DNA of 64,000 bases from Dipetalonema caudispina. Lineage: Eukaryota > Nematoda > Chromadorea > Rhabditida > Onchocercidae. The notes beneath the pieces are model-generated. The model was not told the DNA's origin and ran no database searches. It worked only from the letters and a program-made list of their open reading frames with translations. Made by a program: the position numbers and the translations under genes. Positions 1 through 13,013 of this stretch are shown in pieces. Location of the stretch: assembly GCA_013365325.1 (NCBI GenBank), contig JABVXV010000103.1, positions 1 through 64,000 on the forward strand, in the 5' to 3' direction. Numbering within the stretch: the stretch's first letter is position 1; each line of letters begins with the position of its first letter.

Positions 1-106
1 TTTATTTTTATGACTTTAGTAAAATCTAAAAATTATTGCATATACAAAAAAATAATTTTAAAAAATTAAAAAAATAATAACTATAAGTAATACTTTCCAT
101 TGAGTA

Positions 107-122
107 CATATATATATATATA
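107..122. repeat. AT dinucleotide microsatellite
   Basis: Short uninterrupted TA run in very AT-rich sequence. No gene is seen between the left edge and about 1600. Confidence 0.85.
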
Positions 123-265
123 TTCTTTTACCATCTATTTATCTTCTCTTATCAATAATCTCTTAACAATGGGTAAAAAAGATACCATAATTTTTGAAAC
201 TGCTCATTACCGATAGCAAATGTTACTATGGAAAATATATTTTTGGTTTACTAAGATTACCCAAC

Positions 266-612
266 GGTTGACTGGTTCGCGGTAGCAACCTTTCACCAAG
301 CTGGTGCGAATAAGGCGCCTGCTCCTACTCGATGCATCGTTAATCCCCCCCCGCCCCCCCTACCCAATTAAAAAATAAAAAAATAAAAATAAAATAAAAA
401 AGTGAAAAATAATAAAAATAATAGGATAAGTAAATAAAATCTATAAAAAAATCAAATAAAATATCTAGAGAGAAGTAAAAAAAGATAAAGACTTGAAAAA
501 GTCTAAAAAAAGGGGGGGAGGGGGGAAAAAAATGTCGGGATAAAAATGTGGGTACGGTAGGTTTGTCCCCATCTAGCAACTCGTAGGTTGCTCCATTAGA
601 AAACCGTCAACC
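266..612. repeat. GC-skewed inverted unit, possible small mobile element
   Basis: A C-run (345-360, interrupted by one G) and a G-run (512-525, interrupted by one A) are complementary and flank a segment that is almost all A on the plus strand. Outside them, 266-290 and 586-612 each begin GGTTG and end CAACC. In inverted orientation they share short blocks (GGTTGAC, GCAACC), so they may be degenerate terminal repeats of an inserted element. Local G+C jumps well above the surroundings. No transposase is seen, and no target-site duplication was established. Confidence 0.35.
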
Positions 613-1042
613 ATTTTGTTCTTTTTTTTTTTTTTAATCAATTTTTTTCATGATTATACTTAAAAAACTTAGCCCAATTAAAAAAAAAATAATTAACGAA
701 AATCAAAATATCGTATGGTTCTGATTTTTTCACTTGGTCTTTTTTATTGAAATTTGCCTAATCTTCTAGCTGTTTTGCTTTTTTTTTTTTTTTTTTTTAT
801 TCTTTTCATTTAAATTCATTTGATTTTTTACACGATTTTTTGATTTTTTTAACTTAATCAAGTTTTAACATCTTTGCTTTTTTTCAGCTTCATTAATTTT
901 TTTTTTAGTCGGATTGTTATTACAAATTTCACCAGCAATCAATTATCAACATATAAAACTTATAGGTTATAGGTCAGATTATTGAAATTTTTACAAAAAA
1001 AAGAATAATCAAAAAGTCATCAAATCAAAAAGAATAATCAAA

Positions 1043-1203
1043 AACTTTCCCCACATTGCTTTAATATCTTTACCTACTCTACCATTATATTAATCAATAT
1101 TAGGAAAATAATAATTTCTTTCTTTGATTTCTCAATGCTTTAACATTCGAAATTATGCATTTTATTTAAAACACTTGTAAGAACTAGACCTACAAATTTA
1201 GTT
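1043..1203. repeat. Direct repeat, copy 1 (161 bp)
   Basis: This segment recurs almost unchanged at 7071-7238. The only difference seen is a 7-base insertion in the second copy. It lies just 3' of the last visible exon of the OXR1-like gene. No coding potential is seen in it. Its right end merges with the inverted repeat at 1170-1229. Confidence 0.95.
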
Positions 1204-1229
1204 TTGTAGGTCTAGTTCTTACAAGTGTT
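1170..1229. repeat. Perfect 27-bp inverted repeat with 6-bp loop
   Basis: The left arm 1170-1196 and right arm 1203-1229 are exact reverse complements, separated by 6 bases. It is followed at once by two copies of a 10-base motif beginning AAGGCATT. The left arm is the end of the direct-repeat unit; the second copy of that unit at 7 kb has no right arm. Confidence 0.95.
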
Positions 1230-1602
1230 AAGGCATTGGAACATTAAGGCATTGGGTGTCACCAGTAAAGTGCCTGTCACCGTTCCATTCATCTCAGTCA
1301 TTTGTTTTACCTTTAAATTGAATATAGTTGAATTATATAAAATTATAAAACGAAATGAATAAATCAAGCGTTAAGAATTAGCATAAAGAGAAAGGTACTT
1401 CACTGTCACTAACCATTAGCCTTCGTATTTTCCCTCTACCATTCTATACTCGTCCTAGTTACAAACATGCATGCTTCGAAATTAACTATTCAAAAGAAAA
1501 ATATTTCTAACCAAGAACTGAAAATCTGCTTTCTTCATCAAGTGTTACTTTCGCCTACCTTCATACATAAAACAAATTTTTCTTGTTTTACTACATCCAT
1601 AC

Positions 1603-4600
1603 CTTTAGCTTGATGAATCTCTTCATACAGTCAGTGTCCGCTTCTTCTTCTGCCAAATCGATTTTCTCTGAATATATTTGCGATAAACTATGCTTTTCCA
1701 ATCCAGTTCTTGAAGGGTCCGATTTCGTAGCATCACGGCCACATACCTGAACTGCCATTCCAGGTCCGCGTCGAATTCTATCTCCTTCTACAAAAATACA
1801 TGAAGTATACTGAACACGTTGTACTACACTTACCTTCAAATTATCATTTCTACGTTATCAATAATTTTGTCTGTTATCGTAGCAAACAGTTTAAATGAAA
1901 GAAAAGGCTTCAAATAGTGAGATAATAAAAACGGATATTAAAGCTTTCTTCTATCGAGATCAGTACGGAAGTAAACGCCACTAAACCATAGACCACTGAC
2001 CTGGTTCAGACCATATTAAGATAAAGATATAAACCACAATAGTTTGATGATATCTTCTCTAGCAGTCTTTTAATAATTGTCACTAAATTACTAAACCGTC
2101 TAGCAAATAAGTTCTAGCAAAGAATAAAATTAATATTACTACTAAACTTCTAGTTTCCTAGCAATGAAGTGCAGAAAATATAATACACGTGGCAACACAA
2201 AGACAACCATATTTTTATCGGCCTTTAAAGTATATAAGTCATTTTACATAAATGGAATTCTGTATGGGATATAACATGAGGGGAATTCTCTAGGAATTAT
2301 TTGTGGATTTCAAACATCAAACGTTATTTAAATTTCGAAAAACGTAAACTATTGGAAAAGCCGAACACAGAAAAAGGTACTAAAACTAGGGGAAGTGGTA
2401 GAATAACTATATCTGGAAGTAATGAGTATTCATAATCAGGAGAAATGGAATCGGAAAAAAAGAAGTTCAAGAATATGTAAAGCACTGGCTATCCAATAGT
2501 AGCTCTGCTGAACTCGCTTTGAAAATTAGTTCACTACTAATACTGTACGCATTTTGACGGTATACGAATGCACAACAGATGGATATGATCAGCGTATAAT
2601 ACTTAAGAATTTATGCAAAAAAGAATGGAACATATAATAGCTGCATAATCATCACTTCAGTTCCCAAAATGTAATATTCAAAATTTACATTCTGCAAACT
2701 TTAAAGACACCAAACTACTTTCATTAAACCACTACGTTGTGTATCAATTTCGCTAACCATTTGAACGTGCATTGCTTCCAACAGCTATTGTAGGTTGACT
2801 CGCAGAGCAACGATTTCCCGTAACAACATTAGACGCGTCATTTTCATCCGTCGGACAAGGCACAAGAAGCTTCTGTCCAGGGAATACCTTAAACATGCTC
2901 ACGTAATTTTCTTACCAATTCATAAAATGTCACATATTTATATGTAAACTTTAGCATGGAAATAGATAATCTTATGCTTTGCAACGAACGCAATTATTTT
3001 ATCCTGAACATCGCGCACGTACAAAAAATCATTAAGTCATTTGAAAATAACTATAACAAAGATCTTTCAAACTACTCAGAATCCTTTCCCGAATTTTTGA
3101 CAAATATCAGAATATCTTCGCTGTTTCATTCTTATAACTTATAAACGCAAAGATATATGGGATGCTGCATATCCAGTTAGTGCATCATGCTTGCTGATGT
3201 AGTTCGAGAGTTTAGAAAAGGACGAGCATCACTGTTTCCGAAAATCAAGCCTGTAGAATCTAAAGTATTTTTTAGCATATATGCCTCTCCACGCTTTGAT
3301 ACTGAGCGAAAGCCCCCCTTCCAACAGCACAACAAAACGATTAGTTGAATTCCATAGAAATTAAATACGCTAAAGCGCTACATCATTCAGAATACAAACA
3401 AGTGATATTTTTTCAAATTCTTGTAGGTGAATTCAGTCAACATAATGCTTTATATTAAATTGCTCCTGAATGTTTGAAACGGCGACATTAACGTGGAAAT
3501 AATACTAAATTTACCATTCGTGTTGCAAGTCGATTCATCTTCATCAGCTCACCAACAGTACAATCATGCACTGCAGCAATCCGCTCAATTGAGTCTGACT
3601 GCGTTACCGTGTATTCCATCTATAAAAGAGAAATAAAATGCTTATCCTGGAAACAAAAAATTTACCTTTTGGAATGTAAACAACAGACACATACTAAAAA
3701 AAGTTATTTTATTTCTAAAATTCTATTTTGTCAAAGCAATCAGAAATTTCTAAAAACGAAACATCATTCTCGTAGCAAAAAATTTAGGTTTAAGCTTGAT
3801 TTGAATGGGAGGTTAGTTTAAATCAGAACACTAACTCATCTAAAAAATTAATCGCTGGAATGACAACACACAGGATCTGAGAATTAGTAAGTGATAACAA
3901 ATTGGAACATGATGCGTGAGATTACACGGTTTCAGTTGTAAATAAAGTACATCAATAATTGAAACAAAACGATTGAAAAAATGATAGTTTTAATCTACGC
4001 GCTAGGAAATGAATGCTCAAAAAGTGACCTTGATTTTTAATCTTTGAAATACTTTTTCTGCAGCAACGACAGAAAAAGAAAATATGGAAAGGAAAGTTTT
4101 AGCTTACCCAACAAAGGCATGAAATCCATAAATTTTCTAAATAATTCCAAATATGAGTTGACCAAGAAAATATAATCCTTGATTTTCGACCACAGACAAA
4201 GATTTTTGATTACTGTTTTAGTGAAGTTCGTCGCTTAAGAGCAGAGTACCATATTCATTAAATTGTAATCTAATAAAAACGTAAGAAGATCCGTAACTAG
4301 AACTTACATAAGCCAACCAAGTTAAATCTATCCTAGTTTTTGCCTCAAATTTATTGTCCAAAAGTGGAGATACTGACAAGTCTGAATACTAAGAAATAAT
4401 TTCTTTGTTAGAATTTCGATGTAATAAAGAATAATATACTGAATAAAAATTACTGTAGGAAAATATGGCAGAGTGTAAACCAATCTCAGCAAAGCGGAAA
4501 ATGTAGATGAAATTGACTGAGCTACGCTTAAAATTACATCTTAAAGAAGCAAAAATTAAATTTGCGAATCTACGAAGCAGATTCGAATTTTGTCTTCTCA

Positions 4601-5600
4601 TGGAAGGGAACATTTTTCAAATAAAAACCAATATTTTAGGAATAAATATTAGAAATGATTTCGTTTTCACCAGCTCTTTTCCCATTTTTAACTAGCCTTC
4701 TACCCCCTACTACACGTGAACAGTGATTGGAATGAAGAATAAACCGTTAATTGTAATGGAAATAGGATAAAGCATTATCTTCACTTATTCAATTTTGAAG
4801 AAAAATCCCCCTATCACTAGATAAGAAAGTATAAGGACTTTTCAAGCACCAATCAAACATGCTTCCAGAAAAATGTTAGTAGAAGAAATTATGAAGCTAA
4901 CCAATTAGTAACTGGTACCTCAAACAAAGTAAATGCTGCCATCACAAACATATGTTGTTTTACTGTGTGTGAAGTGATGAAATTATAATTTCAGACTAAA
5001 AATAGGAAATTTTCGCCGTTCAAACTCTTGCTGATAAGTAACTAATGGTGTGTGCATCCCGTGTTATTTGATGGACACCTGGAAACCCAAGTTTCAATGA
5101 ATCCACGAGATCTCTATCAGGTGCTGATTAGCTTAATTGATAGTCTGATTAGCTGGTAAACGATAAAAATTAATGTATTCTAGCAGTGATATAATACAGC
5201 ATTAGATGAATGCCGACTTCGTCAGATTTGTCTGATAATACCTGCAGTAATACTAGTCTCAAAATGGCCAAAAATTAGTTATTTTGGATAATTATAGGAT
5301 TTGACCAACGGTTTACACGTTATGATGAAAGGGATCATATCACTCTACAAGATATCGAGAATAAAGGCTTAATGGTTGAATAAAGGCAATAATGAATGGG
5401 CTAGGAACAGATATAAACAGATGCTTGCTAATTCGCATAGCTTCTCCCCACCACGAAAATTCATTTAAGCCTATTCCATGAGAAAAAACTTGCCATTTTA
5501 TTAGCACTTCCATGAAAGGGTGCTTGCTTGTTTGCCATATAAACAAAAATAATGTGTTGCTGGATTTAATTCTCCAACTTACATGAGTTTCATTTTCCAT
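1603..5600 (-). CDS. OXR1/LMD-3-like LysM protein, 5' part of gene (partial)
   Basis: Four exons (5583-5600, 3515-3619, 2758-2887, 1603-1787) splice in phase (0, 0, 1) to 146 codons, open at the last donor. The start ATG at 5600 follows an intron-type acceptor, suggesting spliced-leader trans-splicing. Residues 8-55 read as a LysM domain: it opens YTVTQSDSIERIA and closes VFPGQKLLVP, very like the LysM of OXR1/NCOA7 and nematode LMD-3. The end of exon 4 (DCMKRFIKLK) fits the start of the GRAM-like region that follows in that family. OXR1 proteins protect against oxidative damage through a C-terminal TLDc domain; that part must lie left of the window. The family call rests on motif resemblance; first-exon assignment is the weakest step. 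Confidence 0.7.
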
Positions 5601-5763
5601 TTGTTTTCTACACCAGAAGAAAAATCTTTCCGACATCCAAAAACGAAATACATAACGCATTAAAATAAGGAGTGATCTTAGTACCCATGAATATTTTTTT
5701 CAGCAAAAGCTTATCAATACGTGTTCGTAACGGCCAATGGATAGTAAATGGTAATAGTAATAA

Positions 5764-5793
5764 TTAATTTTTATTACTAGTAATAAAAATTAA
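5764..5793. repeat. Perfect 30-bp palindrome
   Basis: Two 15-base arms meet without a loop, centred between 5778 and 5779. It lies about 160 bp upstream of the proposed start of the OXR1-like gene. The arms are AT-rich, so it may be a cruciform-prone site or a chance palindrome. Confidence 0.9.
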
Positions 5794-7070
5794 ATTCCTG
5801 AAATTCGGAATTTGTCTCGGTTCAAAAATGTTTGCCATAAACACAGAACTTGTAATTTCAAGTATCCTTAGATCACCAAAGTGCAAAATTCCGCTTGATT
5901 TATGAAAACATTGGAACAAATTTTAAAATCAGCTGAAAACCCAATTATACGACCGGCTAAACAACATTATGGACATTCATTAAGAATCTAACCAAGAGCT
6001 TACTTATCGAATTGGGATAGCAATAAATCGTTGAAAGAATATATCCACTTTGATACTCAGTAAGAGACAAATAATATTTGAAGCATTCAAGCGTCCGATA
6101 CGATATTGAGGAAGAAAATTAACTCAAAATCCTAAGTCATGACACAATCAGAAGCGAAGAAAAACACGATGAAATAAATTTGGAAAATTGGCAAACAAAA
6201 CTAACAAATAAACCAAAAGTTGAGTGAAAACATGGAAGGGATGATAGCGCGGTAAACTTGAAGGCTAATAAATTAAAGGCTTTATTGCCATTATTAAACC
6301 ATACCACGTTTTGATCCCACGCGCCAATGTAAGCATATAAAACAATGGAAAAAAAAAAAAGAAAAATGAAGGAAAATCATGTTTATGACAGAGATAATGT
6401 CGGGGAATGAAATATTGTAATCAAAACTGCCATTCAATATTGATATATAATTGGAAAAGCAGGCAGGTGATGAACTACGTACATAATACATATTGGTAAT
6501 ACTGAATTTCATTTTAGAATTCATAAATTCATATATCCACATTCTCATAAATGACGGAAACTAAAAAGAGAAACATTATTAGCCTGCGAATTATCGATTA
6601 GGAACAGTCGTTTGTAACAATTACTGTCCATGCGACAAAATTTTTTGTTGACTTTATACAGGGAGATTTTGAAACTAAATTCAAAAGTCACTACTTCAGA
6701 AGCTTCGAAAATTATGCTTTAAATCCAAAAATACTTCGTTTTAAAAAAATAGAATGAAGAGGTCGATTGTGCAGACAAAACAACAGGGACAGTGGAGGGG
6801 GCTATCTATTGAAAACCGATAAAAACAAATTATCAAACAAACAATAAACCAATACAAAATATACTGATAGTGCTTTGTTAGTAAAATCACGTGAAAAGTA
6901 ACAAAAGCCATTATCAATATTCTATATTTCAGTCAAAAAACAAAATCGGAAGTTCGAGATTCCAAACACATTTTTGTAGTACATCAGTTTGGACTTAAAA
7001 ATAAACAAAAGATGTATTGAACCACATAAAAACCTTTGCAACATTTATAACCCTCAAGATTTTGGGCTAG

Positions 7071-7238
7071 AACTTTCCCCACATTGCTTTAATATAGAAT
7101 ATCTTTACCTACTCTACCATTATATTAATCAATATTAGGAAAATAATAATTTCTTTCTTTGATTTCTCAATGCTTTAACATTCGAAATTATGCATTTTAT
7201 TTAAAACACTTGTAAGAACTAGACCTACAAATTTAGTT
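7071..7238. repeat. Direct repeat, copy 2 (168 bp)
   Basis: Same orientation as the unit at 1043-1203 and identical by eye except for a 7-base insertion about 20 bases in. It ends where the first copy enters its inverted repeat, so the shared unit has sharp boundaries at both ends. Confidence 0.95.
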
Positions 7239-10200
7239 ATCTTAAATGCGCGTATATCGAAATTCTAAAGATTTTTTGAACTTCAAAAATTGTTTTGAAT
7301 CAACAATAAGTGACCGACAAATTGCGCTGTATCAACATCAACATCTTTAAGATTCTTTGAAATTCTTTCATTGCGCATCTTCGGCGTAATAGAACTGTAC
7401 AACTATAGAAGTCACAATAAAGGCTTACCATTATCGTACGTAAGACTATTCCATGGTGTTAGAATAGTTCACTATTTTTTTATTTTCAACTGCAACATTC
7501 CCTACAAATTTATACTTGTAACTAAACGTTTAGGTTGGATAATCCCCGTTAAGAAAAGTGAGATTCAAAATATACACATAAACAAAAATGCCGAAATTTT
7601 GACAATCTCCATCCTTCCAGAAAAAAGAATCCAAAAGCACTGGGCAAATCAAACAGTTTGGTATTGTCCACTATTGTATTCCGGTGACGTCGCGACTCTT
7701 TATTTCAGCTGAATAGTTTATGAAAGAAAACTACTTGTCATTCCTTCTCTTACCTTCAAACATGTACTAATCAAATTATGGTCGAAATGTTGCATTTTTA
7801 GCAAAAATGAAAAAACCAAATCGGGTGATTGAGCTGGCACTACAGCCTATGCATAACATGCACTTCATTTATATTTGTTCAAACATTATTCAAGAAGAAC
7901 ACGCATTTTCTTCAAAATATTTTTATACTTTTCCTCATATCGAAATCACCGAATTTTCAAAGCAGCGAAATGAGTCATCAAGTACATAAAAGTTCAAAAA
8001 AAAGTTCCCTACCATAATGCAGATGGGGTGAGAGTTGGTTCGTTGGAATGAATGATGAACATTTTCATCCATTTGAAGATACATTCCATTCTACAGAAAA
8101 TGGAGAGGCTTCCGGTTTCATGGAATAAATGACCACGAACTGAAGTATTCGCTGGGACTCTACTATTAATCACCAAAAATAATGCTTAAAATGCTCCTTT
8201 CACCACACATTTTATCCTTCTTTCTTCCCTCACCATTTCTTCTCAATCTCTTGAAACAATATACTTCCAATCGCCCACAGCATCAATGTATTTTACACAA
8301 AAAACTAAAATGTAAGATGAAACGACAAAAAATAATAGTGTTAAAGAAATGTTCTTGAAGTATTATACACCTCTTTCAACTATAAAAGATCCAAACAGTA
8401 AGAAGAAATAAATTAACTTAAATGATTCTTTTTATGGAACTAGATTTTTCTAAAGATAGCGAGTAAAGATTAACAATTTCGATTATTACCCCTAAAAAAT
8501 TAAGGGAAGAAAAAAGATGAAAAAATTTGAATTTAGTTTTAAGAATTATAATCATTCAAATCTTTCTATATTCAACGGTTTAAGACTACTAGGGCAAAAA
8601 ATACAGCTTTGTGTGAAAAAAAATGAAGACTGCTTGCTAAAATAATCACTAAAAAGACCAGCAAAAGATGAGTTTAGGTAGTAAATGTGTGAAGCGCAAA
8701 AAAATTAAAGTTTGACATGCAAGAACGACTCTGCATTTCCGAAATGAATGGTTTTTGAAACTAAATTTCAATTCTGTATTCTGTGGTAAGTAAGAATCTG
8801 CTAAACAATGGCTCGTAACGTGGTAAGAACTACTTCATTAGGACAACATAAAGTGAAATAAAGAGTATCGATCAAACTCAGCTTAGTAAATGTAAGGCTG
8901 GAACCACCATCATTTTTAAATTACCTACAACAATTTTTGATGGATATTGAACAGAAATAACTTGAGGACATTATTAAACCAGTTATTTTTTTCCTCTTTC
9001 AAATAACAAAAACTCAAATGACAAACGTTCACTGAACAAAACAGAAAATCACTACAGAATATATTTGAAAAGAAATAGTTTTCCACTGAATATGGCTCTC
9101 CTTACACCTGAAGCGCCTACCATTCGTCCAACATCAAAATGCAAGTCAAAACTTTTTTGCCAAACAATTTGATAGTTCGTGAGGTTAATTAGCTGCGTAA
9201 CTTTAGGAAACTTTTCAAGAGGAAATGAAATCTGAGTATTTGGTGCATTTCAAACTTCAGCATCAGACAAATGTAACCTAAAAGCATGGAAATGAATGAA
9301 AGGAATAACTGAATTCTGCTAGTATCTTAAAGTAAAATAATCACAGAGGAAAACTATTTTTATGCTACTTGCAAACAGAAAAGAATATAAAGCTCCCACA
9401 TATAATCAAAATTGAACAAAAAACTCCAGCCAGATGTTGAACGATGGGAAGCTTATTATTTTCCTAAAATTATCATTAAAAGTTTGCGGTTCCCAAACAA
9501 ATTCAAAAAAAGGAAAAAAAGCTTCGAACAATGAAATAGCAGATAATAAAAACCTGTTCATAGAGTGCAACCTAGAAAAAGTAGCCTTAGGAATGAATAG
9601 CTTCAGTGAAGTATATCCTGATTATTTCGGTTATGGCCAGTTCAGCTAAGTAACTTTGAATTAAGTAGATAATTGATCGTCGCCAGGGTATGTTATCACT
9701 GTTTCGTAGTTCACTCACGAATCCATAAAAAAGACTTTATTCAAGTGAGTGAGCGGCATAAAAATAGTTGCAACCAGAAACCACTGTGAATAGGCTTGAC
9801 ACCATAAAAATGAAAAGATGTTGATAACCCACCCATTAGACAAAAGGCATGCCAATAAATAAAATAAATACTTTTATGTACTTGAATGCATAAACTTAAG
9901 CTTTCATGCATTTATAAAAAAACTATGTGCACTATGTGTATCTTTACGAAAATATGAAAGATCGAAGATCAGCCTTGCGTATGAAATTTCCACCATGACG
10001 ACTATCTCATAATTTGTTGTTTTCAATGAACAGCTTACGAAGTCTCACCCACCTCGTTTCCATAGTTGGAGTTTTCTTCAAAGTCTATATATTGAAAAGT
10101 GCAACATTTTTGGTCCCAACAACTATAATTTTTATTTTGCATAGCTTGTTGGATCCAGTAGAACAATTCTTACTTGACATGGAATCATAAACAAAACTAA

Positions 10201-12344
10201 TGCGCCTGATTAATGAAGTGAATTTTTTTAGCGAAAAATCATAGCCAAGCGAGAGATAAGAAAATACTTGACTATTTCAGTCTTTTATGCTTCACAAAGA
10301 ATCTTAAAAGCAAGATAAGATTCTTAAATAAGAATCGCTTTTAAATAACATAGCATAAATTACTAGTAAAAAAGAAAAAATGAAAAACCATGTCTTTTGG
10401 TCCTACGAGTACATTCATGCCATGTTTTGTGCCACTAACTTTCTCTTTCTACTTGGTCATTGAAGACACTAAAACTACCTTAGTAGGCTTTAATGGCAAA
10501 AGAACATTTTTCAGAATCATATATTTGAGTTAACTTTGATTTTAGTCCTTTTTTCAAAAATACTGACTACACGAATCTGTTACTAATCCGTCCTAATCCA
10601 CACAATCTTTCAAATATCAGCAGTTTAAGCTAATTTTTAGATAACTCCAATAATCTCTTCACTTCAAACAATCGAATATTTAGCTTTGATTTTGGAATCT
10701 CATCACAAATGAGTTCTAATCGTTATCTGATCTGACATCCTAACATCGAACTTCGCTTACAAGGATCTAAAGGAATTACAAAAACTTGAAAATTGGAAAT
10801 GACGAGGAAGTTACTTTTCCAAAAAATCCAGAGCTCGAGTTCTCCTTAATAGAGTTAAAGGACCCAATCTAGAATATAGTAGAAATTTCATTTATTCACT
10901 ACTCAGCAATTAATGATTATTTTTCCAAAAAGGACTCATGAGAAATACCGCAAAAACAGAATGTTGCCTGTTAGAACAGCAACCAAACCTCATTAACTTA
11001 TCTCACTTTTCCCTCAATGAAAAGTAATTCATTTATAAAGAGATTCAAAAAAGACCAAATAAAAGAGAAACATAAAACTTATTACTCACTATATTACTTC
11101 TATATCAAAAGGACTACCACCCCATTTAAAATGCTCATTAAAAAGTTCTTCAACGACGAAAAATGAGCAAAACTGATGTTAATGAAATGTAATGTTTGAA
11201 ACTTAATGAAATCTTGTCGTATGTGAGTACTAGCATTTACTTTATAGAATTCTACAACAGCTTGTCCATACGTAAACCAAGCAGCGATATTTTCCTCCCG
11301 TTTTTCCTCTATCAACTTTCTCTTTATAAAACTAGAGAAGCGAAATAACAGAAAATGGTGAAAAATAAATGTATTCAATTTGCACATATGCATGGATGCA
11401 TAGTGAGTATATACTGAATCTGGGAACAAAGCTTGAATAAACCATTTGCTTTTAAGCCATTTTTTTGCTTTTAAACAAACCAAAATCAGCATTCTATGCA
11501 TTTCAGTGAAAGAAAAAAATCATAATAAAAGTAATTAATCGCAGAAAAAATTTTTGCGAAAAAACTATCATTTGCACCTTACCTTTCTATGCACATTTTC
11601 ATTCAACTGTATTTATTTCACAGCTATTTTGTGTATCACTGAATAAATAACTATTTAAATAATTATTAAATAACTATCTAGAAGTAAAAAAGTAAGGATA
11701 AGGGCAATTATGACTTATTCAGTTTTTCCTAAACAGAAATAAGATCAATTTGAGATTAGAAAGGACCACAACAGAGAACTAAAGTTATTACAAGACTAAC
11801 ATGCTATTTGCACACATTTGCTTGCGAAATTTTTGTAGATTAATCATTTAACTGAATGGATCTCAATAAGAATCGAAAAAGTAATCTAGTCTCGAATCGT
11901 CTCATTCGGAACGTAAATCTGCAGTTAGAGGAAATGAAAATTTTGTAACTGCAGAAAAGTACTTCCAGAAGGAAATTTACTACTATGATATTTAGGGCCA
12001 AAACTTGTCACAAAAGATCTCTATGTAGATCTAAATGTTTTACAGATCTTCATATAACTTGGGAAAAAATTTGAAGCCCTCGGATTAAACTCATTTTCAC
12101 GAAACTTTCTAACAATGAAGTATCATCTTTCGAAATGTCACTAAAAGATTATACTTTTTTCGTGAAATCTTTCTAATTTTTTTCTACAAAGCGACTACAC
12201 TAAGTCGTCAAATACTCATTACTGAATTGAATTTCCACTAAGCCTTGGTTCATATAACTTCGATAACTTAACTCCAAGTTACGACTTATTGCCCATTAAT
12301 CCAATTATAATGTCTATCCTGGTCACTCTTATATAGATTTTCAA

Positions 12345-12656
12345 ATGAAGGAAATCACCAAAAGAATTCCAGAATCCATCGTCATACTTCATGCACTCCG
12401 CGCAAGTGAACCATTCATGCAGCAACGTAGCAAATGTTGCAAAGATAGCCATCGATTCTCTCTTGTTATATTCATTGTTCAATTCTACAAGGAATACTTG
12501 TCATCACAACAAGTAAAAACGAACAATACCAAAACAACATCCCAACGACCGATCTCGACTCATAAATCCAATAACAATCTCGAGAACGTAAGACGGTCTG
12601 CGGCACTTCTATGTCCCGATATGCAATTCTTTCAACCCTGTAAGCAGTTTCCATAA
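12345..12656 (+). CDS. Candidate ORF of 103 codons, strand uncertain
   Basis: An ATG-initiated frame runs 103 codons through an island of raised G+C. The deduced protein is basic and polar in its second half, with no family I recognise. The opposite strand is also open: an ATG frame from about 12659 (starting METAYRVERIAY) and a downstream frame containing TCAECMKYDDGFWNS could be joined by a 48-nt intron. The composition suggests some exon here, but the strand cannot be decided, and an ORF of this length can arise by chance in the window. Confidence 0.25.
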   Translation: MKEITKRIPESIVILHALRASEPFMQQRSKCCKDSHRFSLVIFIVQFYKEYLSSQQVKTNNTKTTSQRPISTHKSNNNLENVRRSAALLCPDMQFFQPCKQFP

Positions 12657-12976
12657 CGTATTTAAATTTAAATTTGTGTAAGAAGACCAAAAGCAGTAAA
12701 CATGAATGGTATATAAGAATTTACAGTACCACTCACTAATAACATTACCACAAAATTTTTAAGGTTTGTTTGTTTGAAGCTGCAGCGAATTGTAATCAGT
12801 TGAATTTCGCATTGAATGTAAATCAAAAGGGCCAACTGCGCCGTACATTAATCAAAGTTTTACAATACTTAGTTAGTTAGTAAATAAAATTGATAAAATG
12901 CATATCTTTTCTAACAATGGTAATTTATCCTTCTACGAAATAGCTTTAAAAAAGGAACAAAAAAATGAAGCAAATT

Positions 12977-13013
12977 AAGATTTAATTGGAAATAATTCCA
13001 ATTAAAATCTTAA
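12977..13013. repeat. Short hairpin (about 15-bp arms)
   Basis: AAGATTTAATTGGAA is followed after a few bases by its near-perfect reverse complement (one extra A). It is AT-rich and intergenic; no function is suggested. Confidence 0.8.

Larger units (their letters stand above)
5601..12344. other. Gene-poor region upstream of the OXR1-like gene
   Basis: No gene could be supported. Weak, exon-like islands of higher G+C were noted near 8025-8130 (plus, behind a possible acceptor, ending GEASGFME stop) and 11240-11340 (minus, containing AAWFTYGQAVVEFYK before a possible donor). Neither could be joined to other exons. The rest is AT-rich with repeats listed separately. Confidence 0.5.

Noticed and set aside
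340..579. Minus frame through the A-rich block near the left edge
   Set aside because: The peptide is a Phe/Tyr/Ile homopolymer-like product of the A-rich tract, not a protein.
1490..1527. Minus segment after ATTTTCAG reading FLVRNIFLLNS stop, as a possible last exon of the OXR1-like gene
   Set aside because: The family continues for hundreds of residues after this point. A tail of eleven residues would remove the GRAM-like and TLDc parts, so the true next exon is assumed to lie off the window.
5340..5660. 106-codon minus-strand frame
   Set aside because: It overlaps the proposed first exon of the OXR1-like gene, whose donor GTAAGT interrupts it. The remainder has no coding signature.
7371..7712. 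113-codon plus-strand frame just after the second direct-repeat copy
   Set aside because: There is no ATG near its start, no recognised domain and no splice context. A frame this long is expected about once by chance at this composition.
11100..11501. 133-codon minus-strand ORF starting at an ATG
   Set aside because: It is rich in Phe, Ile, Lys and His as random AT-rich frames are. Only the middle (SFIKRKLIEEKREENIAAWF) looks exon-like and no partner exon was found.
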